DNA of 64,000 bases from Acidobacteriota bacterium. Its GTDB lineage: Bacteria > Acidobacteriota > Blastocatellia > Pyrinomonadales > Pyrinomonadaceae. The notes below the pieces were generated by a model that was given only the letters and a program-made list of their open reading frames with translations, made no database searches and was not told where the DNA came from. The position numbers were made by a program, and so were the translations under genes. The stretch lies in the NCBI GenBank assembly GCA_016718135.1, contig JADKEF010000006.1, positions 286,026 through 350,025 of the forward strand. Reading direction: 5' to 3'. Numbering within the stretch: position 1 is the stretch's first letter; the number at the start of each line of letters is the position of its first letter. This document shows, piece by piece, positions 43,060 to 52,779 of the stretch.

Positions 43060-43075
43060 TTAGTATTTAACATCT

Positions 43076-43558
43076 ATGTCCAGCCAAACAACGATCGCCA
43101 AACTGCCCGTCGCAGCGGCGATCGTTGCGTTGGCTGGGCTTGCTGATTCGGTCTATCTCACGGTCCATCACTACACGGCCGAGCCTGTGCCGTGCAGCAT
43201 TCTCGAGGGCTGTGAGCAGGTTCTCAATAGCCAATGGTCAGAGTTTGCCGGTATTCCGTTGGCGGCGTTTGGAGCGGCAGCGTATTTCGTTGCATTTTCT
43301 CTTGCTCTGTTGACAGTATTCGGAGACAGTCGAACGTGGCGGATCTACGGCGTACAGTCGACCATTATGGCCGCCTTCTCTGGTTGGCTGATCTACGTTC
43401 AGGCCGCTCTGATAGGAGCTTTTTGCCAGTTTTGCCTGTTGTCTGCTGTCAGTTCGATACTGCTGTTCATTATCTTTGTCGCCTCTATTTTCACATCCTC
43501 GGCTTTGCCCGAACCCGAACCTGACTTCGAGTCAGAAACAGATGCCGAAGCGGTGTGA
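43076..43558 (+). CDS. Vitamin K epoxide reductase (VKOR) family protein
   Basis: A 160-residue membrane protein with four helices. The periplasmic pair Cys40 and Cys46 lies in 'PCSILEGCEQVL' and the quinone-side pair Cys117-x-x-Cys120 in 'GAFCQFCLLSAVSS', the arrangement of bacterial VKOR. It should accept electrons from the DsbA-like partner and pass them to quinone, replacing DsbB. Gene order, short spacing and matching function tie it to the preceding gene. A conserved Ser near 'NSQWSEFAGIP' is the usual site beside the first pair. Confidence 0.92.
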   Translation: MSSQTTIAKLPVAAAIVALAGLADSVYLTVHHYTAEPVPCSILEGCEQVLNSQWSEFAGIPLAAFGAAAYFVAFSLALLTVFGDSRTWRIYGVQSTIMAAFSGWLIYVQAALIGAFCQFCLLSAVSSILLFIIFVASIFTSSALPEPEPDFESETDAEAV

Positions 43559-43691
43559 ATCCAATCCCGTAACAATGTCGAAATCTATCGTGGAGGTTGA
43601 ACGCCGCGAGCGTTTTTGGGCGTGAAAGTTTACAAGCAGCGCCCGAATAGGGTAGCTTAAAGAGAATATCTATTGATTCCACGAATATATA

Positions 43692-44261
43692 GTGACTCAA
43701 AGCATCCTACAACGAATTGCAAACGGTGATCAGGCCGCCATACAGGATTGTCTGACCAAGTACGGTGGACTCGTTTGGTCTATCGCACGCAAGATGCTCC
43801 GAAATTCCGACGATGCGGAGGATGCCGTGCAGGAAATATTTGTAGATGTTTGGAAAAACGCTGAGCGGTTTGATGAAACCAAGTCTTCCGAGACGACGTT
43901 TATTGCAATGATCGCCCGGCGGCGTTTGATAGACAAGATCAGGTTTTCGGCTCGCCGGATATCTGCCGATTCGCTGGATGACGTACTGCTGGAGCCATTT
44001 ACGAGGGCTGACAAAGATATGCAGACCGGTCTCGAAGCACAACAAGCCGCCGAGGCGATGCGAAACCTCAGGCCAGAGCAGCAGCAAGTTTTGCGTCTCT
44101 CCATTATTCAAGGAATGTCTCATCAGGAAATTTCGGATGCGACAGGGATGCCTCTAGGAACGGTGAAGACCCACGCGAGGCGAGGATTATTACAGGTAAG
44201 AGAGCTGATGGGGCTTGACTCATTGGGTGGTCCGCAGCTGTCGCAGGGGGTAAGAGCATGA
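43692..44261 (+). CDS. ECF-type RNA polymerase sigma factor
   Basis: A 189-residue sigma factor. Region 2 is 'SDDAEDAVQEIFVDVWKNAE' (core and -10 binding), and region 4 is 'SIIQGMSHQEISDATGMPLG' plus 'TVKTHARRGLLQVREL' (the -35 helix-turn-helix). It starts at GTG 43692 with no clear ribosome site. Its stop overlaps the anti-sigma start by four bases (ATGA), so the pair is coupled. No target promoter was identified in the window. The 134-base gap before it shows nothing but a weak AT-rich region. Confidence 0.93.
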   Translation: MTQSILQRIANGDQAAIQDCLTKYGGLVWSIARKMLRNSDDAEDAVQEIFVDVWKNAERFDETKSSETTFIAMIARRRLIDKIRFSARRISADSLDDVLLEPFTRADKDMQTGLEAQQAAEAMRNLRPEQQQVLRLSIIQGMSHQEISDATGMPLGTVKTHARRGLLQVRELMGLDSLGGPQLSQGVRA

Positions 44262-45109
44262 ACGAAGAACAAAACGAAAAATTCTTCGACCTGCTTGCAC
44301 AGAAAGCCATTTATGGGCTGGACGAAAACGAGGCACGTGAGCTCGCATCTTTTGACGCCGGAACCACAGAGCTTGAATTTCGCTCACTCGAGCTGACTGC
44401 CGCAGCGATCCACCTCGCCGGCCTCGAAGCCGATGAGCAGATGCCTTCGTTCCTGCGTGAGAGAATCTTGGACAGTGGCGAGGAGTTTATCCGAAGCCAG
44501 CGAGCCGAGTCTTTCCAGAGTCCTGAGAAAGGAGCGAATGCGTCCTCAAGCACGACCGGCACCTATGGTTCATGGTTTGGATGGACGGGCTGGGCGACAG
44601 CTGCCCTAGCAAGCGTCGCTCTTGCGGTCAATATTTGGTCTACTCGTTTGCAACCGATCGATATGGCGAAGGTTCCGACTCCGGTTGAGACTCCGCGAGC
44701 TCTTTCACCGAATGAGCTCCGCGAAGAACTGCTCCGTAGCGAATCAAACGTTTACAAAGCTAGCTGGGGAGCCGGCAACGTCAAGGAGTTTTCGAACATT
44801 TCAGGCGATATCGTCTGGAGCGAAGCAAAGCAGACTGGCTACATGCGTTTTCGCGGACTACCGGTAAATGACGCTGAGAAGACCTGTTACCAGCTCTGGA
44901 TCTTCGACAAGACTCAGGACAAAGCAACTCCGATCGACGGTGGCGTTTTCAACGTCCAGAATGAGGGCGAGGTCATCATTCCGATCACAGCCAAACTTCG
45001 AGCCCTCGGCCCAGAGATGTTTGCTATTACTATTGAAAAACCAGGGGGCGTTGTAGTGTCCAAACGTGAAAAGATCGCTGCATTGGCAAAGATCGAGACG
45101 AGTCTCTAA
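44258..45109 (+). CDS. RskA-like membrane anti-sigma factor
   Basis: A 283-residue single-pass membrane protein. The cytoplasmic N-terminal 100 residues are helical and acidic ('FFDLLAQKAIYGLDENEARE'), then one membrane helix, 'GWATAALASVALAVNIWSTR'. The periplasmic part ends in an RskA-type domain ('EKTCYQLWIFDKTQDKATPI', 'AITIEKPGGVVVSKREKIAA'). There is no His-x3-Cys-x2-Cys zinc motif, so it is a zinc-less anti-sigma. It probably holds the ECF factor at the membrane until regulated proteolysis; no protease gene is nearby. Confidence 0.85.
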   Translation: MNEEQNEKFFDLLAQKAIYGLDENEARELASFDAGTTELEFRSLELTAAAIHLAGLEADEQMPSFLRERILDSGEEFIRSQRAESFQSPEKGANASSSTTGTYGSWFGWTGWATAALASVALAVNIWSTRLQPIDMAKVPTPVETPRALSPNELREELLRSESNVYKASWGAGNVKEFSNISGDIVWSEAKQTGYMRFRGLPVNDAEKTCYQLWIFDKTQDKATPIDGGVFNVQNEGEVIIPITAKLRALGPEMFAITIEKPGGVVVSKREKIAALAKIETSL

Positions 45110-45133
45110 CTGGCTTTTTAGTCAGATAAGAAC

Positions 45134-45164
45134 AAAGGTATGGCACCGTTGCCATACCTTTTAC
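45134..45164 (+). terminator. Terminator of the sigma/anti-sigma operon
   Basis: AAAGGTATGGCA (45134-45145) pairs with TGCCATACCTTT (45150-45161), loop CCGT, then T-rich sequence. Confidence 0.9.
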
Positions 45165-45196
45165 TTTTGCCTCACTGCCCTTCTCTTCGGGCCGGG

Positions 45197-45225
45197 TTAA
45201 CAAGCCGTGCGATGCGTTGTATATT
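45197..45225 (+). promoter_or_regulatory. fbaB promoter
   Basis: TTAACA (45197-45202), 17-base spacer, TATATT (45220-45225). The ATG at 45263 has a GGAG site about 10 bases upstream. Confidence 0.55.
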
Positions 45226-45262
45226 ATAAGGAGATCTATCTTATTAACTGGAGAAAAGTTTA

Positions 45263-46339
<1,077 letters not shown>

Positions 46340-46350
46340 AGAAGGATTGA

Positions 46351-46423
46351 CCGCGAAATACGCGAAAAGACGCTAGAAAAGGAATATGATTTCCTCTTTA
46401 GCGTCTTTTCGCGTGTTTCGCGG
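46351..46423. repeat. Long hairpin repeat with CCGCGAAATACGCGAA arms
   Basis: The arms 46351-46384 and 46391-46423 pair almost perfectly over about 33 bases, with only a 6-base loop. The outer part matches the repeat at 25924-26025. It lies between the convergent fbaB and metallo-hydrolase genes and could act as a 3' end for both. Confidence 0.85.
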
Positions 46424-46433
46424 GCAAAACTTC

Positions 46434-47339
46434 CTACTTTTTCGAATAAGATCGATGCACTATCTCGATCCACATATCGGTTTTGATAAAACCTGAGCCG
46501 GCAGCCTTAAATTTCTCAGGCAAGCCGGCCTTCTTTAGCTCGTCAAGAGATTTGCCCGCCTTCATTCCGTCCTCAATGATCTTCGTCGACTCTACCAGTA
46601 GCGTATGATACGCCTTAAGGTCGTCCATCGTCGCGAGCGGTCCGTGGCCTGGGATCAGCTTGGCATCCGCCGGGATCGTCTTCATCAAGGACGCGATATT
46701 GTTGATCACCCCTTGGACGTTGCCGCCGCTGTCTACATCGACGAACGGAAACCGGCCAACAAAGAAATGGTCGCCGAAGTGGACCACGTTTGCTTTCGTA
46801 AAAAACACCACAGTATCGCCGTCGGTATGGCCATTTGGATAATGGACGAGCTTGATCTCCTCGCCATTTAGATGGATCGTCATCGACTGATTGTAAGTGA
46901 CGATAGGCAGAGCATGCGCGACGTACGCAGGTGTCTTCTGGCCAAAGATGACAGGCGGATCGAGCAAGCGTTTTCGGACGTTGTCATGAGCGACGATGAC
47001 CGATTGCTGCTTGCCAAAGAAGTCATTGCCCTCGGTATGGTCGCCGTGCCAATGAGTATTGAGGATAAATCGCGGCGTCGCTGAGCCGAGTGCTTTCAAT
47101 GCTTCGCTAAGCTTTTCGCTTACTGCCTTGTAATCGTCATCGACGATCAAAATGCCCTCAGGCCCGACGACCGCACCGATGTTGCCACCGCGGCCTTGGA
47201 GCATATATACATTTCCATTGACCTTCTGAGTCTTGACGGTAACGTCCTGTTTATTAGCAAAATGGCTGTTATCGCCATGGGCGAAAGCCGTGAAACCAAG
47301 AAGATTTGTGATCAAAAGCGTAGCGATCATTCGTTGCAT
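46434..47339 (-). CDS. Secreted metallo-beta-lactamase-fold hydrolase
   Basis: A 301-residue exported MBL-fold enzyme. The signal peptide is 'MIATLLITNLLGFTAFAHG'. The zinc motif HWHGDHTEGNDFF holds the His-x-His-x-Asp-His pattern, with later ligands in 'LVHYPNGHTDGDTVVFF' and 'KLIPGHGP'. The family includes beta-lactamases and many other hydrolases, so resistance cannot be claimed. The start is the second of two close ATGs (47339), which has GGAG 8 bases upstream. Confidence 0.85.
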   Translation of the reverse strand: MQRMIATLLITNLLGFTAFAHGDNSHFANKQDVTVKTQKVNGNVYMLQGRGGNIGAVVGPEGILIVDDDYKAVSEKLSEALKALGSATPRFILNTHWHGDHTEGNDFFGKQQSVIVAHDNVRKRLLDPPVIFGQKTPAYVAHALPIVTYNQSMTIHLNGEEIKLVHYPNGHTDGDTVVFFTKANVVHFGDHFFVGRFPFVDVDSGGNVQGVINNIASLMKTIPADAKLIPGHGPLATMDDLKAYHTLLVESTKIIEDGMKAGKSLDELKKAGLPEKFKAAGSGFIKTDMWIEIVHRSYSKK

Positions 47340-47399
47340 TCTCATGTCTCCGTTATATTGAATATTCTTTAGAAGCAATCTTACCAACTTCCTTCGGCG

Positions 47400-48059
47400 T
47401 TAGATCAAGAACGGATTCGTCATCCGCTCGCGGCCGATGGTCGTTTCAGGGCCGTGGCCACAATAGGCTGTAAAATCATCGTCGAGCGAAAGCACGTTCT
47501 CAACAATAGACGATATCAATTGCTCATGACTGCCGCCGGGCAGATCGGATCGGCCGACGCTCCCACTGAACAGACAATCTCCAGTAAAGACCGCCCGCTC
47601 ATTTTCCTCGACCAAAACAATATGTCCGAGCGTGTGTCCCGGACAATGTCGAATTTCAAATTTCAGATCTCCGATCTCAACTATCTCACCGTGCTCGACA
47701 TGCCGCGTAACCTCCGGCGGATCGTCGTAATCAAATCCCATCGCCACGAGCTGATGCGGCGGAATTCCCATCGCAAGCGGCTGCTGCTTCAATGAGTAAT
47801 ACAACGGCTCTTCGGCCTGATGCAGTAAGATCTCAGCATCAGGAAAATTATCTTTAATAAATCGAGTCCCGCCGATGTGGTCGAGATGTCCGTGAGTCAG
47901 ACAGATCGCGGAAAGCTCCAGACCCTTCGTCTTCACAAATTCAACGACCTCAGGCGACGCCTCGCCTGGATCGATGCAGATGGCTTTACGCGTATTCTCG
48001 CACGCGACGATTCGCGTATTCTGCTGAAAAGGCGTCTGTACAAATTGCTCAATTATCAT
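47400..48059 (-). CDS. Glyoxalase II-like MBL-fold hydrolase
   Basis: A 219-residue cytoplasmic MBL-fold hydrolase of the YcbL/GloB group: the zinc motif is 'AICLTHGHLDHIGG', followed by 'RHCPGHTLGHIVLVEE' and 'FTGDCLFSGSVGRSDLPGGS'. It probably hydrolyses a thioester; the physiological substrate is uncertain, since the C-terminal glyoxalase helical domain is absent. It overlaps the end of the upstream small gene by 11 bases, and the start is set at the ATG at 48059. Confidence 0.88.
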   Translation of the reverse strand: MIIEQFVQTPFQQNTRIVACENTRKAICIDPGEASPEVVEFVKTKGLELSAICLTHGHLDHIGGTRFIKDNFPDAEILLHQAEEPLYYSLKQQPLAMGIPPHQLVAMGFDYDDPPEVTRHVEHGEIVEIGDLKFEIRHCPGHTLGHIVLVEENERAVFTGDCLFSGSVGRSDLPGGSHEQLISSIVENVLSLDDDFTAYCGHGPETTIGRERMTNPFLI

Positions 48060-48342
48060 TCTCAGTAAGTTTATCGATGTATGGAACAGCGTCAAAATCA
48101 ACGTCGCGGCGGCCTTGCAGGACGAACAAGATCGCCTCGCGATACGTCTTCTCATCCGGCATGCCATTGAAACAAGGCATCTCGATCTCGGTCAGGCTCA
48201 GGTAGCTATTCAGACAACTGAGCAGCATCCAGAGCAGTATCTCGTCCCGTTTGCCGAGCGGATTGTGTTTGATGATGCTTTCGCGGTCTTCGTAGATGCC
48301 GTCACAGATCCGCGCGAATTCAGCTTCTGAGATCTTAGTCAT
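48049..48342 (-). CDS. Small helical protein of unknown function
   Basis: A 97-residue protein. It has no motif I recognise. It is acidic and mostly helical ('ISEAEFARICDGIYEDRESI', 'RDEILLWMLLSCLNSYLSLT'), without signal or membrane segments. It overlaps both neighbours: 11 bases with the glyoxalase-like gene downstream and four bases (ATGA) with the GNAT upstream. The three form a compact operon, which supports it being a real gene. Confidence 0.75.
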   Translation of the reverse strand: MTKISEAEFARICDGIYEDRESIIKHNPLGKRDEILLWMLLSCLNSYLSLTEIEMPCFNGMPDEKTYREAILFVLQGRRDVDFDAVPYIDKLTENDN

Positions 48343-48785
48343 AGCTGCTCGGCGTACATGTGGTAGTGTTCACGCTCCATGCCCAATTTCTCGTAAACAC
48401 GGGCCGCAAGTTCGTTCTCGTACTCGACGTAAAGCCTTATACCATAGACGTCTCCGGCCTCCCTTGCTCGGCGTTTCACAAAGTCGTACAACAGACTGTA
48501 GATCTTACGCCCGCGCGCCTCGGGCCGGATGTAAACGCTTTGGATCCACCACCACCACCCATTGCGCCAATCGCTCCATTCGTACGTGACCATAAGGCCG
48601 CCGACCACTTGGCCTTTGTCTTCTGCGGCGACATAAAATCCCTTATTCGGATCTTCAAAGACAGCCTTTACAGCTGCCTCGAGCAGCGGTCCGTCAAGTA
48701 TCTTGCCCTCCGTCTCAAGGGCCATTGCCTTGTTAAACTCGACAAAATGATTCGCATCTTCGAGCCGTGCGAGCCTGATTTCCAT
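48339..48785 (-). CDS. GNAT family N-acetyltransferase (operon leader)
   Basis: A 148-residue GNAT domain. Motif A is 'SVYIRPEARGRKIYSLLYDF' and motif B 'GIRLYVEYENELAARVYEKL' with the end 'GMEREHYHMYAEQL'. The central Trp-rich strand 'YEWSDWRNGWWWWIQSVYI' is unusual and may shape the substrate pocket. It leads an operon with a small unknown gene and a glyoxalase-like hydrolase. The start at ATG 48785 is chosen over a long upstream frame that lacks GNAT-like sequence. Confidence 0.88.
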   Translation of the reverse strand: MEIRLARLEDANHFVEFNKAMALETEGKILDGPLLEAAVKAVFEDPNKGFYVAAEDKGQVVGGLMVTYEWSDWRNGWWWWIQSVYIRPEARGRKIYSLLYDFVKRRAREAGDVYGIRLYVEYENELAARVYEKLGMEREHYHMYAEQL

Positions 48786-48857
48786 ATTCGTTTCCTTGAC
48801 GAAACAAGCTTCGTCCTCTAGCCTAAAATGTTTTGCCAGCGGGCAAATTGAGATTAT

Positions 48858-49817
48858 ATGAAACTGCGGATACTTTATCACGGCAACTGTTTTGATGGCG
48901 TCTCGTCGGCCGCGATCTTTACCAAATTTTATCAGGCAAAAATTCACCCCGGAGCCGAGGTCGCGTACACGCCTACGATGCATCGTGCGGGCAATGCGTT
49001 TGACCGCGATCAATTCGATGGCGATGAGAATGCGATCGTCGATTTCAAATATTGCCCGGACGAGCGGCTGACCTGGTGGTTCGATCATCACCAGTCGGCG
49101 TTCCTAACAAAGGAAGACGAGCAGCATTTTCTGTCCGATACGTCGGGAACAAAGTTCCTCGATACAGAGAGCAAATCCTGTGCAGAGTTCATCGCTCGCA
49201 TCGCAAAGGAAAAATACGGCTTCGAGGACGAATCGCTCACCGAGTTGATCGAGTGGGCACACATCATCGATGGAGCTTTGTATGAATCACCGGCGCAATG
49301 CGTTGAGCTTCGTTCGTCCGCTCTAAAGTTGATGCAAGTGATCGAGGGTGAAAAAGATCCCGAGTTTGTCGCAAAGATCATCCGCTCGCTGACGGCCAGA
49401 ACTCTCGACCAGATCCTTGAGAGCAATGAGATCCAAGAGCGGCTTGAACCGATGCTGGAGCGCCACTGGAGCACCGTCAATACGATCAAAGAACGTGCCG
49501 TCTACGACCGCGGCGTTGTCACATTCGACCTGACCGACACCGGCATCGACGGCTATAACAAGTTCATCCCTTACTATTTCTATCCCGAGACAACCTACGT
49601 CGTAAGCCTCAGCCAGAGCGATTTCCGCACAAAGATCTCCGTCGGCTCAAATCCATGGGCTCCACGCCCTCGCACACACAACATAGCCGAGATCTGCGAA
49701 CGCTACGGCGGAGGCGGCCACGCGGTCGTTGGAGCGGTCTCGCTGAAGCGCGAAGATCTGGAATTGGGCAAGAAGTATATGAAAGAAATACTCGAAGAAC
49801 TTCGATTTGCAGACTAA
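48858..49817 (+). CDS. DHH-superfamily phosphoesterase
   Basis: A 319-residue protein of the DHH/DHHA1 family. The signature DHH is in 'TWWFDHHQSAFLTKEDEQHF' near residue 77, an Asp-rich metal site 'NAIVDFKYCPDE' precedes it, and the C-terminal DHHA1-like glycine motif is 'ICERYGGGGHAVVGAVSL'. An N-terminal 'HGNCFDGVSSAAIFTKFY' also fits. The family includes nano-RNases and c-di-AMP phosphodiesterases; I cannot tell which. It is divergent from the GNAT operon and has a strong terminator. Confidence 0.9.
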   Translation: MKLRILYHGNCFDGVSSAAIFTKFYQAKIHPGAEVAYTPTMHRAGNAFDRDQFDGDENAIVDFKYCPDERLTWWFDHHQSAFLTKEDEQHFLSDTSGTKFLDTESKSCAEFIARIAKEKYGFEDESLTELIEWAHIIDGALYESPAQCVELRSSALKLMQVIEGEKDPEFVAKIIRSLTARTLDQILESNEIQERLEPMLERHWSTVNTIKERAVYDRGVVTFDLTDTGIDGYNKFIPYYFYPETTYVVSLSQSDFRTKISVGSNPWAPRPRTHNIAEICERYGGGGHAVVGAVSLKREDLELGKKYMKEILEELRFAD

Positions 49818-49818
49818 G

Positions 49819-49846
49819 AAAGGCGGGCCGCAAAGCCCGCCTTTTT
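49819..49846. terminator. Terminator between convergent DHH and secreted-protein genes
   Basis: GGCGGGC (49822-49828) pairs with GCCCGCC (49835-49841), flanked by AAA on the left and a five-T run on the right; it may work in both directions. Confidence 0.9.
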
Positions 49847-49865
49847 GACAAAGGATAGTAAAAAA

Positions 49866-50432
49866 CTAGCCCTTTGTATAAACACTGGTCGTCGAGTTTT
49901 TGCCGCGAGGACTTTCCGAATCACGGACAACTGTCAGCGTTTTGCCATCAGCTCCAAGCTCATAGGTGATCTTGGTCGTCGTGGTCATCGCCGCACCGTC
50001 CTGGCCGGTCATCGTACGCGATGTATTGATAACAGCCTTGCTGCCATCCCATTTTCCGGTCGTCTTCACCGGGATTGTCATCCCACCAGGGCCTGGCTGG
50101 TCGACACTGACTTCTTTTCCATCGAGCATATAGGTCTGGTCACCGGCAGGTGCACCCATGCCGCCGCCCATGCCGCCTCCCGGACGACCGCCGCCCGCAG
50201 CATCAGCCGGGGGAGGATTCCGCTCGGTCTTGGTCGCGATCGTGAGCTTATTGCCTTCCTGTTTAATGGTCAGCGTCTGCGATTTGATCATCGCACCCTG
50301 CGGGCCGAGGCTACCCTTGGCGGTGTCGAGATTCCATGTACCGCTGAAATCAGCCGGTGCCTTCTGCGCCGATACGGTGAATGCCATTGCAAGCACTGTG
50401 ATGGCAGCTGCGAAAACAAAATTCTTCTTCAT
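49866..50432 (-). CDS. Small secreted beta-barrel-like protein, unknown
   Basis: A 188-residue exported protein with signal peptide 'FAAAITVLAMAFTVSAQ'. The mature part starts 'APADFSGTWNLDTAKGSLGP' and continues with strands 'QTLTIKQEGNKLTIATKTER'. The 'F-x-G-x-W' start is a lipocalin-like mark. A central Gly-rich loop ('RPGGGMGGGMG') is present. It ends 'TVVRDSESPRGKNSTTSVYT'. Ligand unknown. The upstream APC permease gene has the same orientation, 101 bases away. Confidence 0.75.
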   Translation of the reverse strand: MKKNFVFAAAITVLAMAFTVSAQKAPADFSGTWNLDTAKGSLGPQGAMIKSQTLTIKQEGNKLTIATKTERNPPPADAAGGGRPGGGMGGGMGAPAGDQTYMLDGKEVSVDQPGPGGMTIPVKTTGKWDGSKAVINTSRTMTGQDGAAMTTTTKITYELGADGKTLTVVRDSESPRGKNSTTSVYTKG

Positions 50433-50533
50433 AAAAATAGCTCCTGTTCTGAAATTGAGATTGTCGGACCGCCTTGTAAGACGCAATTCTAACCCGTTTG
50501 GTTTTGAGAGAGTTGTAAAGATTTGTAAATCTT

Positions 50534-52324
50534 TTACGTTGCCTCCTCACGCCCCAGTTTGCTGTTGCGATAACCGTAGATGAAATAGATGAACATACCG
50601 ACGATAAGCCACGCTCCAAAGCGTATCCAGTTCGTCACTCCTAGCTCGGTCATTAGGTACAGACACGAAAGCAGGCCGAGGATCGGGATGAGCGAAAGCT
50701 TCTTAGTAAGGCTGAAAAAGACCAGCAACACGGATACGATGACGAAAAATATCATCGGTATTTTATGCGAAAACGCACTGAGCATCGATTCGCCGTCTTT
50801 CGGCGTGATCGTGATCAGATCGCTGTAGAAGGTCGGGCTGAAGTAGTAGATCACGAAGCCGACGATGATCAGTATCGCGGGCAGCAGGAACTGCGAATTG
50901 ATATACGGCACGAACCGCGTCCCGCTCTCCTTGAACTCCTTATCCTTGAACAGAACACCCGCACACACGACCACAAACGCGAACAGCGTCCCGATACTGG
51001 CGAGATCTGTGACCTCGGTCAGGTTCATGAACAACGCGGGAATTGCCACGACGATACCTGTGATAATGGTCGCGAACCACGGCGTGTTAAATTTCGGATG
51101 AATTGACGAAAAGATCTTCGGCAGCAGGCCGTCGCGGCTCATAGCCATCCATAGACGCGGTTGGCCGATCTGGAAAACGAGGAAAACAGTCGCGAGAGCG
51201 ATGACCGCACTGACCGCGATAATGCCCGCGACCCAAGGGATATTCGCACCTTCCGGCCCGAAGACAAATGCCAGCGGATCGCCAACGTCGAGCTTGGTAT
51301 AGCTGACCATTCCGGTCAGAACAAGTGCGATCGCTATGTACAAGATCGTACAGATCACGAGCGATAAGATCATCGCTATCGGCAGATCGCGTCGCGGATT
51401 CTTGCATTCCTCAGCGGTCGTCGAGAGTGCGTCAAAGCCAATATACGCAAAGAATACGGCCGAAACACCTTTCAGAACGCCTTCGACGCCGTTCGGTGCA
51501 AATGGCGACCAGTTGGCCGGATTTACGTAGTTGAGGCCGAGGAAAATGACGAGCAAAATGATCGCAACCTTAAGAATCGTCATGATGTTCGAGGCAAATT
51601 TCGACTCGCGGATACCTATATATACAAGGCTCGTGATCACGACGACGATCAGCAGTGCCGGCAGATCGGCAACGATCGACCAAGAGCCGAGCTTCGGAGC
51701 GTTGAGCCAGGCGAGATAGCCATCGAACTGGCCGCAGCTAACGACCGCATCGGTTGCTGCACATCCGGTGGACAGTGCGTCGGCAGTTGCGCCGCCCGCG
51801 ATCGCCTCATTTACGGCAGCAAAACCGCGTTTCGCGGTCAGAAAATCCATCGTAAAATGCAGAGGAATATCAATGCCGTAGCCTTTCAAAAGGCCGGTGA
51901 AATAATCGCTCCACGAGATCGCGACGGCGATGTTGCCGATGGCGTATTCGACGATCAGGTCCCAGCCGATGATCCACGCGATGAATTCGCCCATCGAGGC
52001 GTAAGCGTATGTGTATGCCGAGCCCGCGACCGGTATTCGCGAGGCAAACTCCGCATAGCACAGCGCCGAAAACGCACACGCCGTCGCCGTAAAGACAAAC
52101 AGCAAAGCGACCGCCGGGCCGCCGTTAAAAGACGCCTTACCGACCATCGCAAAAATGCCCGCCCCGATGATCGCCGCGATGCCCATCAGCGTCAGGTCAA
52201 ACACGCCAAGTGTCCGCCGCAGCGTGCCCGCAGGAGCCGAGTCGCCAACATGCTCAGTCATTCCGGCTGCAGCATCAGCCTGGATCTGAGCAATGGATTT
52301 AGTCCGAAAAAGATTGCTTGCCAT
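50534..52324 (-). CDS. APC-family amino acid permease
   Basis: A 596-residue transporter with at least twelve membrane helices. The N-terminal helix pair 'LGVFDLTLMGIAAIIGAGIF' and 'FASRIPVAGSAYTYAYASMG' match APC transporters of cationic amino acids and polyamines (CAT group). An extended loop of about 60 residues between helices 3 and 4 holds a Cys pair ('STGCAATDAVVSCGQFDGYL'). The frame is open upstream into a tandem repeat, so the start is the ATG at 52324. No ribosome site was assigned. Confidence 0.9.
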   Translation of the reverse strand: MASNLFRTKSIAQIQADAAAGMTEHVGDSAPAGTLRRTLGVFDLTLMGIAAIIGAGIFAMVGKASFNGGPAVALLFVFTATACAFSALCYAEFASRIPVAGSAYTYAYASMGEFIAWIIGWDLIVEYAIGNIAVAISWSDYFTGLLKGYGIDIPLHFTMDFLTAKRGFAAVNEAIAGGATADALSTGCAATDAVVSCGQFDGYLAWLNAPKLGSWSIVADLPALLIVVVITSLVYIGIRESKFASNIMTILKVAIILLVIFLGLNYVNPANWSPFAPNGVEGVLKGVSAVFFAYIGFDALSTTAEECKNPRRDLPIAMILSLVICTILYIAIALVLTGMVSYTKLDVGDPLAFVFGPEGANIPWVAGIIAVSAVIALATVFLVFQIGQPRLWMAMSRDGLLPKIFSSIHPKFNTPWFATIITGIVVAIPALFMNLTEVTDLASIGTLFAFVVVCAGVLFKDKEFKESGTRFVPYINSQFLLPAILIIVGFVIYYFSPTFYSDLITITPKDGESMLSAFSHKIPMIFFVIVSVLLVFFSLTKKLSLIPILGLLSCLYLMTELGVTNWIRFGAWLIVGMFIYFIYGYRNSKLGREEAT

Positions 52325-52348
52325 AGGTTTAGTGGATAACGAATAACG

Positions 52349-52432
52349 AATAGTGAACAGTGAACAATTAAGAGTGGGACTGAACGCGAGTAGGGCCAAT
52401 CCCTGTTCACTGTTCACTATTCCCTGTTCACT
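52349..52432. repeat. Hairpin repeat of 7-base units (AGTGAAC / CTGTTCA)
   Basis: The left arm carries AACGAAT, AACGAAT, AGTGAAC, AGTGAAC units (from about 52337). The right arm 52403-52432 carries their inverted copies CTGTTCA, CTGTTCA, CTATTCC, CTGTTCA. It lies upstream of the APC permease start. Confidence 0.75.
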
Positions 52433-52672
52433 AAACGTAGTTCTGCGAATTCTGACCCAAAACGCCAAAAGATGCAAGCATTTCGGCGCATCTGGGACGG
52501 ATTTGCCGAAACAACAAAATGTATCGATGTGACAAAACCACCGTTTATCCGACGCAAAGCGTGTCAAAAAGTCCCCGTGGCACCGTTTCCACCTACGCCC
52601 GCCGCCGCCAACTATCCACCGCGACCGCCGCAAGCACCTCCGGTGCCGCCTCACACCCCATCTTGATCTTCA
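52433..52672. other. 240-base gap with a short remnant-like frame
   Basis: No intact gene is seen. On the reverse strand a 30-codon segment with stop at 52593-52595 reads 'TLKIKMGCEAAPEVLAAVAV' before 'DSWRRA'. It looks like the tail of a lost protein, cut off at the palindromic zone by a TGA. No identity was assigned. Confidence 0.2.
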
Positions 52673-52768
52673 GCGTGCCGAGCACGCGTCAGAAGCGCTA
52701 GCTACAGGTGTAGCGAAGCGAAACCTGTAGTAAAGTCGAAAAAAGATGGACGAGCGTGTGAAGCACGC
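52673..52768 (+). repeat. REP-like palindrome cluster upstream of a transposase
   Basis: Three hairpins in a row: GCGTGC/GCACGC (52673-52678 and 52682-52687), CTACAGGT/ACCTGTAG (52702-52709 and 52723-52730) and GCGTG/CACGC (52754-52758 and 52764-52768). Such end hairpins are the substrates of Y1 transposases; the middle one is the best candidate for the left-end hairpin of the transposase gene starting at 52780. Confidence 0.65.
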
Positions 52769-52779
52769 GACAATTTGAT

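Noticed and set aside
46434..48059. Beta-lactam resistance pair
   Set aside because: Both are MBL-fold hydrolases, but the fold alone does not show beta-lactamase activity; one looks glyoxalase-like and the other has no resistance-specific motif.
48786..49091. A 102-codon N-terminal extension of the GNAT
   Set aside because: It overlaps the divergent DHH gene and shows no GNAT-like sequence; the domain starts at ATG 48785.
52325..52654. A 110-codon N-terminal extension of the APC permease
   Set aside because: The extension lies in the 7-base tandem hairpin and unrelated sequence; the family N-terminus fits the ATG at 52324.
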